A stretch of 6,706 bases of DNA from Spirochaetales bacterium (lineage in GTDB: Bacteria; Spirochaetota; Spirochaetia; SZUA-6; DRHE01), in contig JAGLQP010000104.1 in NCBI GenBank assembly GCA_023136785.1, positions 1 through 6,706 on the forward strand, read 5' to 3'. The position numbers and the translations under genes were made by a program. The notes under the pieces are model-generated. The model worked only from the letters and a program-made list of their open reading frames with translations, was not told the DNA's origin and did not search any database. Shown one piece after another: positions 4,610-6,706 of this stretch; position 1 is the stretch's first letter; each line of letters begins with the position of its first letter.

Positions 4610-6706
4610 TTGCTATTTCGTAAGAAGAAGAGTGTGGATCCGGATAGTTTGCTGCAGGAGACGTGGCGCTCCGGCTTCCGCCGGTTTCAGAAAAAACGCT
4701 TTCCCACTGAAGTCGCACCGGATTACAGAGCCAGGGTCAGGAAGAGACGGCTGGAGCTGGAAATCCATAAACCGAGTTGTTTTGCCTGGGTCATCAGTCC
4801 CTACCAGTACGCCGATTTCGTGATAGAAGCAAACTTGCACATCGGGGGGGAGAACGGACACTCCTCTGCAGGGTTCGTATTTCGCTACAATAACGAGGAC
4901 AACTTCTACTATTTTCTTTTATCCAACCGCGGCTACTTTCGTTTCGACGTGGTGTTCAACAGAAATCCGGTTCATCTGATCGAATGGACGACTGTTCCAT
5001 CAATAGAAGAAGGGTCTGCCGAACTGCGGATCATTGCCAGGAACAGTACCTTTTCCTTTTATCTCGGCGATGAGTGGCTGGCGGATATGTCCGACGATAC
5101 CCTGAAGTCGGGATTTATTGGATTCGCCGCCCAGAACTACGAGGAGAAGAACGAGGGGTCTTTTTATCTGGATAATATTAAGATTGAGTCCCGGCCCGTT
5201 GAAGTCGAGCAGGAGTATCTGCGCTGGACCCGCTACATTCCTGTTCCTCCGGAGTCCAGAATCACCCTGGCCCGCACCTTCATCGACATGGCCAAGTATT
5301 CAGAGGCCGTCGCACAGCTGAAGAGTGTGGTAAAGCAAATCCCTGACTCTGAGGAGGCTCACTTGCTGCTTGCTCGAGCGTACACTCAGCTCAAAGCGTA
5401 TCCGGAAAGCCTGGCCTGCTTTGACAGGGTTCTCGAGCTGCAACCTGACGATTCTCAAGTGCCTCTCGAGAAGGCGGACGTTCTGTTCCTGGACGGGGAT
5501 TACCTGATCTGCAGAGACTACATCGAATCGATCCTGCCGCGGTATCCCGAAGACGCGCAGCTGCGGAATCTTCTCGGAGGATGTGAGTATAATCTGGGCA
5601 ACTGGGAAAAAGCCGGCGCCCGGTATCGGGAGGCCGCTGAGCTCGATTCCGAGAACGCTGTATTTTGGGTGAGCCTGGCCCGTTGTCAGGAGCGCGCGGA
5701 GGATACGGAGAGCGCCCTCCAAACCTACCTCGAAGCCGCTCGCCGGCTGTTCCGACAGGAATTGTACGACGAGCTGTCCCTGGTTCTTGCCCGGGTTGGC
5801 AAACTGGTGCCGCCGGATTCCGACCACGCCTATGAACTGAAGTCCTTCGAGGGAAAAATGCTCTTCCACGAGGGAAAGAAAAATCAGGCTGAAATCCTGT
5901 TTTCCGAGGTAATTGCATCCGGGTATTCCGACAGCGGGGCACATTACCTGTACGCTTTGCTGTTGATCGACAAAAACGAGAGAAAAAAAGCCGAGTTTCA
6001 TCTGGCCAAAGCCGCTGAAATCGATCCCGCCTATCCCCTGTACTGGTTTAGGCTGGCAGAAAGCCGGTTTCTTCTCGGTGAAGATCCGGGTGATGCTCTG
6101 GAGAAGGCATACGCTCTCGATGCCGAGGATCCGTGGATCAACAATCTCCGCGGCCAGGTGCTGCTCAAAGAGGAACGCTTCGCCGAAGCCCTCCAGTGCT
6201 TTCAAAAGGCCAAGGAATCCGCCCCGGAGCAAGCCGATATCTACAGAAATTATGCCGAATGTCTGACCAAACTGGACCGGGGCGAGGAAGCGCTGCAGCT
6301 TCTCTCCGAAGGGATAGAAACCGTGGGTGGGACTGCGGAAGAAATGGCCTCGTTGTACAACCAGAGGGGGAACTGTCAGGTGGAGCTCAAGAGGTACTCC
6401 TCGGCTGTACTGGACTACGATAAGGCCCTTGAGTTGGCTCCGGAGCGAAGGGACTATATGCAGAACTGCGCAGCCTGCTGCATTGAATTGGACATGATCA
6501 TGCGGGCCGAAGAGCTGCTGAACCGACTGCTGGAAGAACAGGAATCCGTTTCCTTGTATAATTTGACAGGAAATCTTGCAGTTGTGACGGGGGAATTTGA
6601 ACGCGCCCGCCTGGCCTACCTGGAAGGGTTGAAACTGGAGGGGGACAACCAGGAGTTGAAACTCAACCTGTTGTCGCTGTACATAACAACCGGCAAGTAT
6701 CAGGAC
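4610..6706 (+). CDS. Large cytoplasmic TPR protein with N-terminal concanavalin-like jellyroll domain (partial)
   Basis: The frame is open for 699 codons from TTG 4610 to the right edge, so the C-terminus is missing. Residues 1-50 are basic (FRKKK, RRFQKKRF, RVRKRR) with no signal peptide or membrane segment. Residues about 66-195 look like a DUF1080/LamG-type jellyroll, with YADFVIEANLHI (67-78), AGFVFRYNNEDNFYYF (87-102), FYLGDEWL (150-157), SGFIGFAAQN (167-176) and FYLDNIKIE (185-193). Such domains usually bind glycans outside the cell. From about 216 on there are roughly a dozen TPR units. The clearest are at 248-281, 315-348, 442-474, 508-541, 579-613 and 647-680, each with the A/G-8 and A-20 pattern and a terminal Pro or Asp. 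TPRs form protein-docking superhelices. It follows the UVR gene in the operon, so the two may act together. Function is unknown. Confidence 0.87.
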   Translation, partial: MLFRKKKSVDPDSLLQETWRSGFRRFQKKRFPTEVAPDYRARVRKRRLELEIHKPSCFAWVISPYQYADFVIEANLHIGGENGHSSAGFVFRYNNEDNFYYFLLSNRGYFRFDVVFNRNPVHLIEWTTVPSIEEGSAELRIIARNSTFSFYLGDEWLADMSDDTLKSGFIGFAAQNYEEKNEGSFYLDNIKIESRPVEVEQEYLRWTRYIPVPPESRITLARTFIDMAKYSEAVAQLKSVVKQIPDSEEAHLLLARAYTQLKAYPESLACFDRVLELQPDDSQVPLEKADVLFLDGDYLICRDYIESILPRYPEDAQLRNLLGGCEYNLGNWEKAGARYREAAELDSENAVFWVSLARCQERAEDTESALQTYLEAARRLFRQELYDELSLVLARVGKLVPPDSDHAYELKSFEGKMLFHEGKKNQAEILFSEVIASGYSDSGAHYLYALLLIDKNERKKAEFHLAKAAEIDPAYPLYWFRLAESRFLLGEDPGDALEKAYALDAEDPWINNLRGQVLLKEERFAEALQCFQKAKESAPEQADIYRNYAECLTKLDRGEEALQLLSEGIETVGGTAEEMASLYNQRGNCQVELKRYSSAVLDYDKALELAPERRDYMQNCAACCIELDMIMRAEELLNRLLEEQESVSLYNLTGNLAVVTGEFERARLAYLEGLKLEGDNQELKLNLLSLYITTGKYQD

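Noticed and set aside
5300..6232. A 310-codon open frame on the minus strand
   Set aside because: It lies entirely opposite the TPR gene. The plus frame has clear TPR and jellyroll signatures, while this one has no family-like motifs.

Overview
The window looks like chromosomal DNA of a free-living spirochaete (Sediminispirochaeta/Spirochaeta-like). This rests on the UVR-motif protein and the large cytoplasmic jellyroll-TPR protein at the right end, which resemble conserved spirochaete proteins, on moderate GC content and on the use of TTG starts. It is a judgement from remembered families, not from a search.

Left part (1-2559) is an accessory catabolic locus with signs of decay. A zinc-type medium-chain dehydrogenase reads leftward off the window edge (1-425, minus). 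It is divergent from a FadR/FCD-type GntR regulator (672-1391, plus). The 246-base gap between them holds a good promoter for the dehydrogenase, a long imperfect inverted repeat (549-564 / 600-615) whose left arm touches that promoter, and a GntR-like palindrome (646-657) just before the regulator start. Directly after the regulator stop comes the C-terminal piece of a URO-D-family protein (1392 to about 1583). Facing it is a tiny N-terminal stub of another medium-chain dehydrogenase (1662 to about 1606, minus), still carrying its ribosome binding site. The stub lies 9 bases downstream of an intact beta-hydroxyacid dehydrogenase (1672-2559, minus). The simplest reading is that deletions removed most of two genes of a once larger oxidation/corrinoid-type cluster.

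Right part (2796-6706) is an ordinary-looking rightward operon: a short-form phosphoglycerate dehydrogenase-like enzyme (2796-3746), a UVR-motif protein (TTG start at 3793) and a very long TPR protein with an N-terminal concanavalin-like jellyroll domain (TTG start at 4610, running off the right edge). The gaps are 46 and 58 bases. The first gene has a plausible promoter whose predicted start falls on or next to the ATG, so its mRNA may be leaderless.

No rRNA, tRNA, CRISPR array, insertion sequence or clear intrinsic terminator was seen. There is no clear evidence for a wholly new system. The most interesting items are the double gene scar at 1392-1662, the inverted repeat in the divergent control region, the possible leaderless transcript, and the cytoplasmic jellyroll-TPR protein encoded next to a UVR protein.
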